Notes: generated by a model from the sequence alone, not told the origin. 64,000 nt of DNA from Paulownia fortunei (GCA_019321725.1 CM033107.1:26341445-26405444); one strand, 5' to 3'; shown: positions 11,737 through 25,652, numbered from the stretch's first letter. Program-made: numbers and translations.

Positions 11737-13114
11737 TCAGTTCTTGTGAAAGTCGGGATCCTTGACTATAGTAACTGGGCAGGTTGCAGTCGCCACCACG
11801 TAGTTGCTCACGCTTCCCAAGATTATCCTACGCATCATCACCATACAGTAAACAATAAGGTCTAAATTTAAGCTCCATTTGACGAAAAAGTTTGATAAAA
11901 TTCTTTTTTTGGTTGATTTTGGGCTAATTTTGCAAACACTGGTCATATGTTTGTGGTCAACTTCAAGAATAAAGAGAACATAAAAAACCACATTTGACTA
12001 ACATCAGTCATTTAGATGAATATATTTAACGAATTAAAAGGTATTTCATATTTAAATATATTTATATCTCTTAAGTTTTTCCCATCAAACGTATGTAAAA
12101 AAATCATCCTAAAGTAACTAATGAAACATTTTGCACAAAGTCCATATGCACAGAACATCATAATAAGAGCTAAGAGAATGTTTTTATTCACACATCTTAT
12201 AAAATTTTACTAATAAGATGTTAGATCTAATTTCAAACTATGTTTTCGATCTATTTGGATAAAATAAAAGTTTTACACAATTCCAATAGCCCATAAGATA
12301 TTTAGTAATAAAATCTTGTAAATAAATGATGAACTGTAAAGAGATTTGTTAGATTTTGAAAAACAATCTGGAACTTTTTCCTATTTTTAAAGGTTGTCAT
12401 AAAATTCATAAAATCTTATTCTAAAAATGCCTTGAATTTTATTACAAAGGGGGAAAAAAAAGGGAAGAAAAGAAATACCTTTTGATGGTGGTGAGGCCTC
12501 TGCTACCCAGAACCAAGGAATCCAACTTCAAATCTTCAACAGCTTCACAAAGCTTCTCTCTCGCATCTCCCCAATACAACTTTGTCACCACTGTTATCTG
12601 ATCAATCACATTTTTTTTATTCAATCCCAAATAGAAATATTAAAGAAGGAGAAAAAAAAAAGAAAAAGAAAAAAGGATTTTACAGAACCTCTTTCTGCCT
12701 GGCAGCAGTGTCGAGCATGTCGAGGACTTCAATATCAGTTGGGACGTCGTACTTCTTCATCACTTCTGGCTCACGAAACTCCACCAATGGGATAAGAGCT
12801 GCAATTTAAACAAAACTCAGAAAATCAAAATCTCCTGACTGTTCATTCTATTTCTACCTCAAGAACATCAGATCGGATGATATATAATTTTTTTTTTATG
12901 TATAAGTTAGAATCGGAGAATAAGGAAAAAGTTGCATACGAGAACCGGATTGAGACCAGATTTTATTGCGGGACTCGTCGAGGGAGTGAGATTTGATGTG
13001 TAAGATGTAAAAAGTGTCGCCTTTATCGGCCAAGTTGTCGATGGACCATTGCAGCGCCAACTTGCTGCTCTTTGAGAAATCCATCGCCACCCCGATTTTC
13101 CTGTCTTTCGCCAT
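11737..13114 (-). CDS. Universal stress protein A-like protein
   Basis: Small nucleotide-binding alpha/beta protein of the UspA family, implicated in stress responses; its exact partner is unknown. Four minus-strand exons, 13114-12940, 12798-12689, 12597-12479 and 11827-11737, keep frame and give 164 residues, the normal size. It starts [17 protein letters not shown], with the conserved early aspartate D12. The middle carries [15 protein letters not shown], typical of plant members. The ATP-binding motif G-x2-G-x9-G-S is complete: G126-S-R-G129, nine residues, then G139-S140, placing it with the ATP-binding subgroup. It ends CPVTIVKDP as in relatives. Introns are phases 1, 0 and 2. Its 3' end faces that of the GST gene. 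Confidence 0.94.
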
Positions 13115-16100
13115 TTTTTCCCTGTTTCTCTGGTCCCCGTCTTTCTCTCTGTTTTTGTTTTTTCGGGTTTTATTACTCTTCTTGTCCTAATTTTTTGTTC
13201 GGGGAAGAGGTAAAGAAGCAGAGAGTCGTTGCGGCTGGAAACTGAAAGCACAAAAGTACCCTGGAAATAGTTAAATATAAGGGTTGTTTTACGGGAAATT
13301 TTAGTTTAGATCAGCCCAAATTCGATATAAAAATAAATGAATTTAGATTTATTCACATCATTTGATTAAATTGAATTTTCAAACTACGATTTTTTATTCT
13401 GGTTTTTATAGTGGGATTATTTTAAAGATTAATTTAATAAAAACAAAAACTGAAAAATATCATAAATGTTGCGTATACGTGCAATGGAAATGGGTCTACG
13501 CGTAAATGTTGTTTTGTGTTATTGTGTACAAGTGCTACTTTTGCTTCAAAGTTACATACAAGTGCTACTTTTTGGTCTTCATTTATTTAATATAAGAAAT
13601 GTGTCATAATTTCCCATACATAATATTTAAAAATTTAAACCCATTTTCTTTTACACCACTCTATTTATTTTCATCTTTTCTACTTGATACAACTTGTGTT
13701 TCTTAAGTTACACAATATTGAAGAAAATCTGATAAATTGTTTTATATTATAACTATAAAGATGACTTAGTAAAGACATAAATTAGTTTCTTAACTCTATG
13801 TTTTCTCACGGCACTTTAAATATTTTTCTTTGGTAGCAATTAACACAACAAAAAAAAAAGAACGAGCAAGTACTAGATATTTGTCTTAAAATGTGAGCAT
13901 GTGCGAAGACTGAAGTTCACGTGACTGCTATAAAAATTCTACACTCGTCCGTGATTTTTGACAATGTAAGAAAATTAGACACATTATTCTAGTGTACCAT
14001 ATGTTACCATCATAATAATTAAAGTCTTAAATCAACACAAAAATCTCTAGCAAATATGAAATCACCTTTTCCAGCACAAACGTTAGGCACTTTCTGTTAG
14101 GAAATGAGGGATGACAAAAAGTCACTACAAAACATTGGGCTGGTGGATAAGATCTAAGACAAAGAAAATGAAGCTTCCGCGCTGCTTCCTTGGTCGATTG
14201 GATTCGATTATTTAAATATCCTATAAATATCAAATTTATGATCATTTTACAGAGGCAAGTCCTTTTCATTTCGCATAATTGAGATTTTGTGCAATAGTCA
14301 TGTAATTCAATATGGAATATATTATTCAGACCGATTGAATTTAATTAATCACGTAATAAATATAATTATTTTTTATTTTATAATTTGTCACTTTTTTTTA
14401 AAATGTGAGTCAATCATACAAATTATTGGGCTGATCCTGGGGGTAAAGGCATTTGAATATAACTAGCCCGGTCCATGGGATGATATAAAAAGTCAAGGAT
14501 TGTATACATGCTCTTTGTTTTGTTTTTGAATGGCAGAACCTTGGCCCAATATCATAGTACTGTTATGGGCCAGCTTAGGTCGACTCTCACAGTCTAACAC
14601 AAGCCAAGTTGAGGAATTGGTCCGATACAATATGGTCAAATATTTATTTTTTGTGATAATGACCTATGATAAAATTAAAATTTGATATAATTGATATTTT
14701 TTATTGAATAATTCATTCCATTTATAAGTGAGATGAAATAGTCACACCCTTTTATTTAAAATATATTTTGATCATAATATCTAATATTTTAAATCATATA
14801 TTATAATTAAACCTAAACTAATTTATAAGAATTTTTAGTTAGGGAAAAATTAGTCAAATGCATAACAATCTACATAATTATCCATCAAAGTACACATTTG
14901 ATAAGAATTTTAACTAATATATCATTCAAATAATCATATTAAGTACACATAAAATTTATTGAATAATTTAATCATAATCTCATATTTGATCATATTTTTC
15001 ATCAATTATTCATTATCTCAACTAAAAAAATATAGTATAAGAATATATGAAAAGAAATATAAAAATATAAAACAAAAATAAACAAAAGGAGTTGAGTTTT
15101 TAAAAAATGTATACGAGATCGATTTTAATTCATTTCTATACGGGCTAGGAATGAGGTGAAAAGCGTTTATACTAAGGATTCAATGTAACGGAAAATTAAA
15201 TACAATGGAAGTTTACGAGAAGTATTATTTTTGCCTCTTTCTCTCTCATTTATATATCTTAAATGCAATTTACAATTGCCCATTAGAAATATAACTATAC
15301 ACACACACACGCTCACGCTAATAGCTGAAATATTTCATTCATTGAACACAAAGAGATCTAGATCTAACACAGTGGATAGATTTCCATGTGCATTTCCCCA
15401 CCTTTATCCTACGACTACTTGACACCATGTAGGTTTGTTTAAGAAGAATTCATATTCCCATATAACGTGGGATGGAGTATATATGTACTACACACCCAAC
15501 GTGGCAGGTGCAACCACCACCGTTTTTACAATCCCAGACGATGCATGAATTGTTTCAAACTTATGAAACAAGAATACGTGACCACTTCAACTTAAAATAT
15601 AATCATCCTAATTCTCACCTCATTATCTCAATTGCTTTTCCAATGTGAGTGTGTATCAGGAATCCCATGTCCCAAACAAAAATAACATGCGTTCTGTAGT
15701 TTGTCTGATTACGAGAATAATTGAAAAGAATCTTTATGTATATAGGATAGATGTGGGTTTGTTGATTCTTGTCTCGTCAAGAGTCGGATAATGTATGTAT
15801 AATACACAATCACTTCAATTGTTATAGGCCAAGTTTTACTGTACATGTGTTAGCTTGAGAATCCATGAATAATCTAAATGTTCTATTTGTAAGAGATGGG
15901 CGAGTTTATATATTTATATTTTTCAAAAATAACACGCATGCAAGTCAAATTCTTATTAATTATGGGCCAAATATATGAAATTATTCACAAATAAGTAGTG
16001 CCAAGACTTGATCTCAATGACATTTTGTCCAACTTTGAAATTATTGGTAAAAGTCAGGTGTAATTTTAAGTAAACCCTACAAAATTTTGAGCAGAAGAAT

Positions 16101-17245
16101 AACAGCTCAAGACAAGAGCCTTTAAGGAAAAATTGTCCGTTCTTACTATATCGACTAACTTTTTATAGTAATAGCATTATAAATCATAAGAACAATGAAC
16201 AAGAGGTGTTTTAGAATTATTTTATAAAATTTGAAAAAAAGGAAGTGGGCAGTGAGCCAATTAAAATGTCAGAATCGGGTAGAATCGGGACTCCTTTTAT
16301 AAATATTGAAAAATTATGAACAACTTACATAATTTTTAATAAAAATATGGTGGGTAGATAGAGACTTGGTGCTTACTAACCTCCATATCTTTACTGTTCT
16401 AATTGAACTAATACCACTATCCAACAGTTGTATCCAGGATAATTTTGTTTCAGAAAAATTTCCTTTTGGATAGAGCACAAATTCTTTTTCCGAACTTTTT
16501 TTGTAATAAAAACAGTAAAATTAATAGTCAAAGATAAAACTTCAGCGCGCTTAGGAATTTAATCATCAAAAGGCAAAGACAAGTACTACCAGATTAGCGA
16601 GCCGTAAATTTTGATACTGCTCATCTAATCATGTTAATGATGGATACTAATCAGGCTTAATCTCTGGAGCTATACATGTGAAGAATGGTCCCTACGAAAT
16701 GATAATTTCTTGTTGGAGTGATCACATCAGAGGCGAGAGAGAGAAACATTCCTCATGATAACAGCTGAGATCATAGTGTTTATTAGGATTCCATGTTTCT
16801 TCTAAATCAAATCTGGTGTAGCAGGCATGCCTCGGCTGGTGGTATCTAATTATATAGACTTTGTGGGACACAACTGTCATCAGTGACCTAGCTAGCTAGC
16901 TACCTCATGGCATGGCAACAACTATCATATGAACCCCCACTACAACACTTTAGATATAACTCATCAAATATTCCATACAATTAAAATTTGTGATCGTAAT
17001 ATCAATTTGTTTGTGACATTTATGTGTTGTTGTCTCCCGAAAATTGGTGTTTAATTCTAAATCAATCCTAATTCTATATTTCAATTTGATGTTTATTATT
17101 TTATATTATTAATATATAAAATATTTTTTAAAATATACATTTATCAGATTTCAATATACACTTTATATGAACCTCTAAAATAAAATATCAAAATTATAAC
17201 ATAACGTAAGAAGTGATTTTGAATTAGTCACATTAATGTCCAAAT
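13115..17245. other. Intergenic region upstream of the universal stress gene
   Basis: The first few hundred bases are the leader and promoter side of the minus-strand universal stress gene. The rest is AT-rich with short (AC)n near 15299-15310, scattered GGGCC words near 14430-14590 and a GCTAGCTAGCTAGC palindromic run near 16890-16902. The 80-residue open frame at 14027-14269 resembles nothing I recognise. No gene is supportable. Confidence 0.6.
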
Positions 17246-17617
17246 AAAACTTGAAAATGGTCCTCCGGGGCACAATTCAACTGGTGGAACAATTGACTTG
17301 AACTTACTTCCAGCGGCAGGATGGAGGTTCGAATCCTGGTGGGAACCTGCGGATGCATTTCAGTATGAAGCAATTATTGGACTGTCAGTGGGACTCTGCG
17401 ACTGAGGTGTTTCGAGCGATCATTGTGGGTTGGACTCCTTGTGTGCAGAAGTTTACAGTTCTTGTTGGGAACTTGGGTGTTGGTTGAAACATATCCCGCG
17501 ATTTACCCCCTCATAGGTGCTAGAGACATGTGTCTAGCAGGTTCAGAATTAGTCTGGGTCAAATTAGGAATTTGGATTATCAGAAACAAAAAAAAAAAAA
17601 AAAAAACTTGAAAATGA
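17246..17617 (+). mobile_element. tRNA-derived SINE with 14-bp target-site duplication
   Basis: A non-autonomous retroposon of about 345 bp (body about 17260-17607). It has a pol III promoter: an A-box-like stretch around 17269-17287 (GGCACAATTCAACTGG) and a perfect B box GGTTCGAATCC at 17326-17336. It ends in about 19 A residues. The same 14 bases, AAAACTTGAAAATG, flank it at 17246-17259 and 17604-17617, as expected from LINE-type target-primed insertion. The 3' part contains CGCGATTTACCCCCTCATA, shared in degraded form with two other SINEs in this window. Intact duplications and a clean A tail suggest a fairly young copy. Confidence 0.9.
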
Positions 17618-19780
17618 TAAAAAAAAACATCCATTTACTATGCACTGTAAGTATCAATCCAATTAGTATTGTACCTAACCCATTAAGTAGAACATTTTAA
17701 GAATCAAAAGTTGTGACGCATACTTGGAATGAGGTAGGGAATTCTTTATTAGTCAAAACACACTCTGTATATGTTTCATTTCCAAATTAGTTAAAGAGTG
17801 GTAATGTAATAAGTTGGCACATGCTACTTTCTACGAGAAGTTGTATGAATTGGTTATTGAAAATTTCTTGTTTAGGCAAAATTTGTCCAAACGTAATTGA
17901 TTTGAATTTAGCTAAACATGAGTCAAATACGAATTTTCATTAGGTGCACTTTAAATGATAATACAAAATTTTTAAATCATTAATGTTTCTTTATTCCATT
18001 ATTTGAAAAAGAAATCCACTACTTTGAGATAATATATACAAGATTACTTAATAAAAAAGCATATTATGAATCGATATTATGCTGTCACGTCACCAATAGT
18101 GATCTAATAACTCCGATAACCTTTTTCTGATTTATCCCAGCTTTGCTTTTCCACCAAACATCCTGTGCATATGCTGATTGCACTGATCCTGTCAATCTAC
18201 GAAAATTAGTATTAAATTAAAATGGCCCCCTTTTAATTAATTAATTGATAATGGCACTGTTTGGTCCAAGATTTCCCTTCAACCGCAAACCAAATTCAGA
18301 GAGGCAAAAATAAAGTTTAAGAAATTAATTGCCAGCGTGTCTCTATCTATCGGTCAAACGTTTGGCACTGGAATAGGTGGAAAGACAATTCTGAAATCAA
18401 CTAACTTCGAATAATCATTGGAAATTAGGGTGAATTTTGATCATTATGAGCCATTTTGTCTTCCACGCTCAAAAAACTGAATTATTTTGCTTTTGCCTTT
18501 ATTTAATCTAACCTAATCAGGACTTGGTTGCATGGTCATGGTGACTAAAACTTCAATTCTTGAAATATATTGAACACGTTAATTATAGTATGTATTTGGG
18601 AATTACCCAAATTTTGACTTATGGAAATTAAATTGCATAAAAATCTAACAAATTTGAAGGAACTTATTTTCACTTCCAATTCAAGAGTTTACCAAACACT
18701 AAATTAGACATTTGTGCAATTAGGCTGAGTCAGTGACAGTGGGACATCCTACAAATTTCTACCAAAAAAATTCAATTATGGTCAACGTGATAAATAATAA
18801 ACTTTTGTTTTGGCAACTCAATTTAATTTTAGAAAGCACCACAAATGAATGAGTGGTCACCAGCTAGAGTATCAACCGCAGGTGGGGCCATCCATTTTGG
18901 AGGGAACTTACTTTCGAAAAATTTGTGGCCGTCGAATCCTAATCTAAATTTAAAGACATAATTAGGGTTTTGGAAGTTCTATTTTTTTATTATTATATTA
19001 AAACATCAATTAATAATTTAATATTTTTATAAAAATAATGAGACAGCAAGGCTATATAAATAAAACAAATATTTACACATATGGTGGCATTTGAATCCAA
19101 TAAAACTTCAACTTTAACTGATTAAGATTTCTCGAGTTACATTAAAAAGTGATTTACTACAAAACATGAGTAAATGAAAATGATGTTTGGAATTGTTCAA
19201 TGTAATTTGAAGTACAGTCCAATGTTTGTTTACATGCGGAATTAAGAAGAAATGGGGAAAAGTTTTTCCTCCGCCTTCTCTTTTCTCTCTTTTTTTCTTT
19301 TGTGTTGATGAAAATAATTTTCCACTTGAATGGGAACAGTTGAAAAGGGGTGGCATCTCGACCCACTTTCGGTTATTTTTAAGTCAGGTGCTAAAGCCAC
19401 GGCTTTTAGCCAACTACAAGTTAATATAAAGAAAAATAAAATAAATATTTTAATGTTTGAAGAAATTTAAATTCAAAATTTCATAATTTTAAATTTTTTA
19501 TAGTTGTCAAGGAAGTCTTTTTCAAATAATAAAATTCAATTTATTAAATTCAAGTTCCACTAATATGGGTTAATTGAATAGTAATTTATTCAATTAATAT
19601 TTAATATATTGATATTATGAATGATACAATAATTTAAATTTAATAATTTGAATGTAAAAATCAATATGTATTCGACAATTTAGAAAAAAACAATAATAAT
19701 TTGAAATACATATTATTTGTGTTGATCGTTAAAATATTAGATAGCAGTTAAAAAATAAAAAGAAGAATTCAATGCATTTA
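17618..19780. other. Intergenic AT-rich region
   Basis: No gene seen. A pyrimidine-rich patch at about 19265-19300 gives several overlapping short frames on both strands, all low complexity. Confidence 0.55.
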
Positions 19781-19990
19781 ATAGAGGCAGTTCGCGTCCA
19801 CGAGAATAGGCGGGAAGCTAGCGCCGTCTGACGCCGGCAGTGAAAACGACGGGCCGTAATGAAAGCAGCAGAAAACGACGGCCGTCAAAACAAACGGAAA
19901 AGCGGTTTGACCAAAGATAGGTGGACAGTTGAGCTGCCGGATCTGCAGTTACCCACTCTTGCCACGTCAGCCGGGAATAAAAGCATTCAA
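19781..19990. promoter_or_regulatory. Orphan GC-rich, promoter-like island
   Basis: About 200 bases clearly richer in G+C than their surroundings. They contain two copies of AAAACGACGG (19842 and 19873), a GGGCC motif, a TTGACC W-box core and an ACGT-core CCACGTCAGC. AAACGACG-type motifs also occur in the promoter of the DUF3527 gene at about 39168, so this looks like gene-promoter sequence. No convincing coding region follows on either side, and the 86-codon frame crossing it (19859-20119) resembles no family I know. It may be a relic promoter or that of a non-coding transcript. Confidence 0.35.
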
Positions 19991-22653
19991 ATTATTTGTT
20001 CACTTGAGGAAGCAAAGCACGTCTTTCATCACACAATTAGAGTCGTCAAGCCAGAATTACACGTATTTATCAATTACAAATATTTTATATTTATTAATAA
20101 TAATTCAAAATCAAATTAATTATTGTTACAATAAACTGAAAAAAACAAACAAGCTAACTTTATAAGCTAATTACTGCAATGAGGATGGCATTCTATTTCT
20201 ATATGTCCATTTTCATACAATATGTAAGTGACGATTGGCACCATCATACTGTTGGAATCAACAATCAGTTTCGAGTATAACTGGAGCAAAAAGAGACTAT
20301 AGTTTAACAATTTTGAGATGGGAATAATAGTTTTTCCCCCTATTTTAAAGAAGGTATTGTTAAAATTATTCCTTTCACACGATGTAATGGTCCACTTATA
20401 AATAAATAAAAGTAACTATGTAAGTAAAATCACAAGAGAATGAACATATATTTAAATTATGCACATTTGTATTATGGATATAGGTTAAGTGACAGAATTA
20501 GGATGACAAAAGTTTAAATTTGTTAAAATTTGAAATTCATCCGGTCAAAATTCTTTTAGAAATTGTTAGGGTTTAAGTTAATCTCGTTAAACCCGTTAAA
20601 CATAATTTATAATTTAAAAAATAATAATAATACATGAATAATATAAATTAAAATAAAAAATTAATAAATTAAATAGGATGAGATGAATTTAAAAATAAAA
20701 TATCAAAATATTCCCAAACCCGTTTATAAGTATAAAAATCAGCCTAAAACGTTGTAAATCAAAAATTGAATCCATTCCACTGTTAGGCAGAAACATATAT
20801 CTCCTATATTTTCTTTGAGAAAGAGAGATGAAACCATTTATTTGACAAGCAGGCAAGGTGAGTGGATTATTCAAGAAAACAGGGAAAAAGACGAGAAAAA
20901 TATAAGAGGGGTGAGAGGACAAAGAAAAGTCGGTAAAAAGCCAACATGCCTGGATTCCATTTGACTATAATATTTCCAACATAATTCAGATGTTAGATCT
21001 GTTTGGTTCAATTAAACTACAATCTGTCCGCTAATGGTACGCTAATCAGCAGCACAAATGGGTAATTCAACCTTTTTAAACTCAAAATACTAACTAATTA
21101 ATTTCTACATTCCATCTAAACTTGTAAGCAGATGTCACATCACATGCATAATGCTTATGCTTTCACGATACAATTATGTCACAAGAATACAATTGTGGGT
21201 GCAGACAATCGCAAGGCTTAACAACAAACGTAAATGGAATATTTTCAGAGATAAAAATATAGAAAATCATAGAGTTAAGAGTGGTATGGCGAAAATTGAA
21301 TTGGAGGGATGAATTTTTTGTGGTCATAAAATTGGACATGTATCTATTTATTGCTTAAAAAAAATACATTTTATTATTTGGAATGTGACAGTATCATCCT
21401 CTCTCTTTCCCACCCGATTCTCTTTCATGTACCTAAATTGGAATAAAACCATATTCTCTGTCTTGTATGCCAAAATGTACCGTTGTTTCTTTTGCCCTTG
21501 AAATTATATTATCCACACAAATTCAACACTTTCCCCTTCTAGTATTGGCGGGATACCATACTAAGGTAGGGAATAATCTCGTGCCTTTTTCCCTAAATTT
21601 TCTTGGGAACAATGTAGTTAGTGTTGTCGGATTTTCAATTTAGAACAATATTTGTTTATGTTATAAACGAGTTCTTTGTTTTTAATTCATAATTTACTAT
21701 TGTCAACCACAATTATCTCGTCTAATAATGTCTTCGCATTAACTAATAAGGAAAAACAAGACTAACAGCCTAACTCTAAATCTTATGTGATGCTAGTTTC
21801 TATGATGTGAATAGAACAAGAGCAAGTCTTTAAAATTGATGTGGACTAATGCCGAAGTTTGAAAGGCAATTAAACGTTTTTCAATTCAACTAAGGGCCTA
21901 TTACTATAATAATTGTTGCTTGTTGTTTACTAAGCTAATGTGGTGATCATTTATGGGTTCATGTAGAAATAAGTTGCCACCGATTGAATTAGCCTTATTA
22001 GTCTCCATTTGCTAAAGTAGCCACGGGCGCTACTTTACTCAAGGCTACATCTTATTTATTGGTTATAGAAATGCAAAAAATCTACTTAAATGATAAAATT
22101 GAAACTTCAATAGTATGATGTTTTTTTATTCGTCTTCCATCAAATTTGTATGTTTTTATTTTTTTTTATAATTTGTTAATTGTTAGTAGTTATTAAGTTT
22201 TGATTTTGGATCGTTGATGGTTAACTAGATGTAGGATGATTTATTACTCAATGATGTATTTGAATATTTCATTAAAAAAAAAATGCAGTTTTAATGTTTG
22301 TTTGGGTTTATAATAGTTTTAGCAGATTTAGTTAGACAACAGTATATGATGATGAGAAAAATATTGGAAGACGTAGAGATGCATTGTGAGTTAATTAAAA
22401 TTAAAAAAATTATGTGAATTTAAACAGCCGTTTGTGTCTCCAAAGAATTCATTGTCCGATGAGTGGTCAAGAAATTTCAAAAATTGATTATTTACTATTG
22501 GATTCTATTTAATACTCCACACCAACAGAAAATCCAAATTGTTCTTTGGATTCCATCCACAATCCTGTTCATCCCTAAAAATGTTTACCATCAATTTAAT
22601 CTCTATAATTTTATGCAAAAATGTGAACTAACTTTATGCAAGGTGAGAGTAAC
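19991..22653. other. Intergenic AT-rich region
   Basis: No gene seen. Long A/T tracts and short frames only. Confidence 0.55.
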
Positions 22654-22986
22654 AATTGAAGTGACAATGCCTCGGGAAACAATTCAATCTGAATTAATCA
22701 ACATATTTCTCGCTTATAGTGATAGGATAGAGGTTTGAATTTTGGTGGGAATTTGGGCTAAATTTCGATATAGAGTAATCATTGTACTGACAGTGGAACT
22801 CTACGGTCGTAGTTTGATATGGAGTAATCATTTTGAAAACGACTGTTTGTGTGCAAAAATGTACAGTTATGAAAATTTGTGATTCAATTAAAATATATTC
22901 CACGATTTATTTACTGTGATCGAACAGGATGTTAGGAAGATAAAAATTTAAATATAAAAAAATAATAATAATAATTGAAGTGACAA
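22654..22986 (+). mobile_element. Older copy of the same SINE family, with target-site duplication
   Basis: A decayed relative of the SINE at 17246, about 305 bp (22668-22972). The head CTCGGGAAACAATTCAATCTG matches CTCCGGGGCACAATTCAACTGG in the other copy, and the decayed B box GGTTTGAATTT sits in the same context (GAGG...TGGTGGGA). The 3' motif is CACGATTTATTTACTG, and the tail has broken down into A-rich (ATA)n. It is flanked by the exact 14-base repeat AATTGAAGTGACAA at 22654-22667 and 22973-22986. The C-to-T changes in the B box mark it as inactive. Confidence 0.85.
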
Positions 22987-25644
22987 CATGTAATGAATTG
23001 AAATGAAAATATCATTAAAGTGCACAATGAAAAGTACGTCGGATATAACCCCACGCCCGAATAGAAATATCTTGTGCAGGCAGATTTGGTCACAACTCAC
23101 AGCCTTTACCTGAACGCATACACACACACAAACTCAGGCACCTGACCCAGCAGACTACTGTCTAGTCACTCATCCTCAATCGGCCCACTCACCCACCCAA
23201 CCTCCAACACACTCACCCGACCAACTTCCAAAATTCAAAATAACATTGGTGTGCTTTTGTATAGTTGTTGGATTTTTATATTTATATTTGATTTGATTTC
23301 AATTTTGTGTTCTGATTTATCAAATCATTACTGAATATAACTTATATTTGTCATATATTTTTATATCTAAATTTTATACGATATTATTATATTTATTTTT
23401 ATTTTTGTACTCATCAAGATTCAAAGATAGTAAATAAAAAATATAATTATGATTGTGTTATTTATTATTTTTGTTAATTCTTTTATATTTTTAATTATTT
23501 TTGAAATTTAATTAATTGAATTACCGAACTAAAAAATAAAAAAATAGTAATAACCAAACAAAATCACGGTGAATCAATTAATTTGATTCAATACTCAGTA
23601 TAACATTTTTATGTACCAAAATTTTCATTTATCAAAATATTGATTTGATTCGATTCGATTGTACTTAATGAATACGTCTAGTGGACATTAACAATTTTTA
23701 TCAAAATTCATTTTTTTATATATTTTGAAAATTCTGGTCCAAATTTTATTTTTTAAAACAAGTTATACTTAATTCAACTAAAAAATATTTTGAAAACCCT
23801 AAACACCATCCCCAGCCGGCAGCCCCTTTTTTAATTACTTCCACGCAAAATCCTCAAATTAAAATAAAAATAAAAATATCTTTTTCATTCAATTAACATA
23901 TCTTACATGAGGTAAATGTATATATTTTTGGAAACTCTCATTAAGTCTTAACTTTTTCACCTAACAAATAATATAACTAAGCATATTAGATTTACCTTTT
24001 TTCATCCTCGTTAGTAAAGTATATATATTAAATAGATCAAGATCCACGTACTTTTATTAATGTTAGGATTCGCCAAAACAAGATGATTTAGAGGCGAATT
24101 ACACACCGTCACTAACTTCACATGTTTTTTTATGAAAAATTTAGATGAATACACTTGTCTAGTTAATCATGCGTTCCCTGTGTAATTTTTGTCTATAAAG
24201 ACCCTCTGCATAGTAAATAGAATTTTTAATTTTCTTTTTATACTTATTCAAATTTATTATGCTTTCTCGAATTTAATTTTACTTAAATAACAAATAGTTT
24301 TAGTTGGGAACCACACTACCGAGCCTAACGTATTTTTGGATGTACAGATCAATTTAATTATCGATGATCAAATCAAACTAGATCTTAAACTCACACCCGA
24401 CCTCAAAATCGAGCAACATAACCATAATTGATCATAAGAATAATAATGATACGTGTCCAAATTCGAACGTGCCCTAACGGATTTTTAAACTTGTAAACGA
24501 ATTTGGAATGTATTTTATTTTTTTTTATTTTCAAACTGCCTCCCACCGAACTCGTGCCGGTTAAGTTTTTATTTTAATTAGTATGCATTTATGTAATTTA
24601 ATATTTTAAAAATATATTAAATAAAATATTTTAGTGGTATTATCTTAAAATATGTATAATTTTTATATTTTTAAAATTATAAAACTAGGCACTAACTTAA
24701 ATTTTGACAATTCATTCCTAATTAATATATTGCGAGAAATCATGTTGAAGATTAAACAATAGATCAAACTTAAAAGTTACCCTAAATCCTTGAAGGGCAA
24801 TATTGTCAACATCCAATGAAAAAAATTGTCAAATGATTTGGAAAACTGAAAACCCTACAAACACAAAATCAAATCCCAGTCACCCGCTAATTACTTACAT
24901 GCAAAGCACAATAGGCACGAGGGAGTGGATAAAGAAAATTGTCTGTCTGTTGTTCCACCACTCTTAACGAATCAGAAAGGCGCCAACACGTTGTCACCAC
25001 GCCACCCCTTTTGCCTAATCCAAATTCCACCCAAAAAAAGAAGAAACTCGATAAACCAATTTTTGATTAGAACAACGTCCTTAATTGAAGGAACAATTAT
25101 TTAAATGCTGAAAAATAAATTAGAAAAAAAAAAGGCCGAACTGATTTTAAACTGGTCCCACCGTTGGCTCACATGCGAACCGAGTGAGCGGTGTCAGACA
25201 CGGACCCACCACTCTCCCCAGCTCCACCCCCTTCTTACCTGGCTACAACTCTTTCCAACTATTTTTTTTTGAAAAATTTCAAACTTTTCTGCCGCCGCGC
25301 GTAAAGTCACTCGCCACCCCACGCATTTGGCCGCCTCCCTAGGGTTCCCACTTCCCACTTCCCACTTCCCCAGCACAGCGTGAATAGTGGCTCTGCAGTA
25401 TTGTTTACATTATAAAAACAACTTCTAGCCTCCCTCCTCCTTTCTTTCTCTATGAACTGCCACTCTCTCTCTTGTGGCTCTGCTCTCGCTCTCTCTCTCT
25501 CTCTCTGTATATGCTGGGTCCCTGGGACTTTTTCCACCATTTAAGTGGTGGCTATAATTAAACCTTCAAGAAGCAGCAAACACCCCATAATCCCCCATAT
25601 TTTCGTAATACCCGCCTTAGATATTTTTCAGTTTCTGATACTTG
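22987..25644. other. Intergenic region and promoter of the next gene
   Basis: A C-rich, G-poor patch (about 23090-23235) follows the SINE, then AT-rich sequence. From about 25150 the sequence becomes GC-richer and promoter-like for the downstream gene: CTAGGGTT, three tandem CCCACTT words (about 25347-25370) and a CT-repeat at 25487-25506. No other gene seen. Confidence 0.55.
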
Positions 25645-25652
25645 TATAAATA
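25645..25652 (+). promoter_or_regulatory. Possible TATA box of the unknown-function gene
   Basis: TATAAATA lies 48 bases before the start codon at 25693. If used it implies a leader of only about 15-20 bases, so transcription may instead begin upstream near the CT-repeat. Confidence 0.35.

Noticed and set aside
17423..17611. 62-codon frame inside the SINE
   Set aside because: It lies wholly in the SINE body and poly-A tail, which is non-coding.
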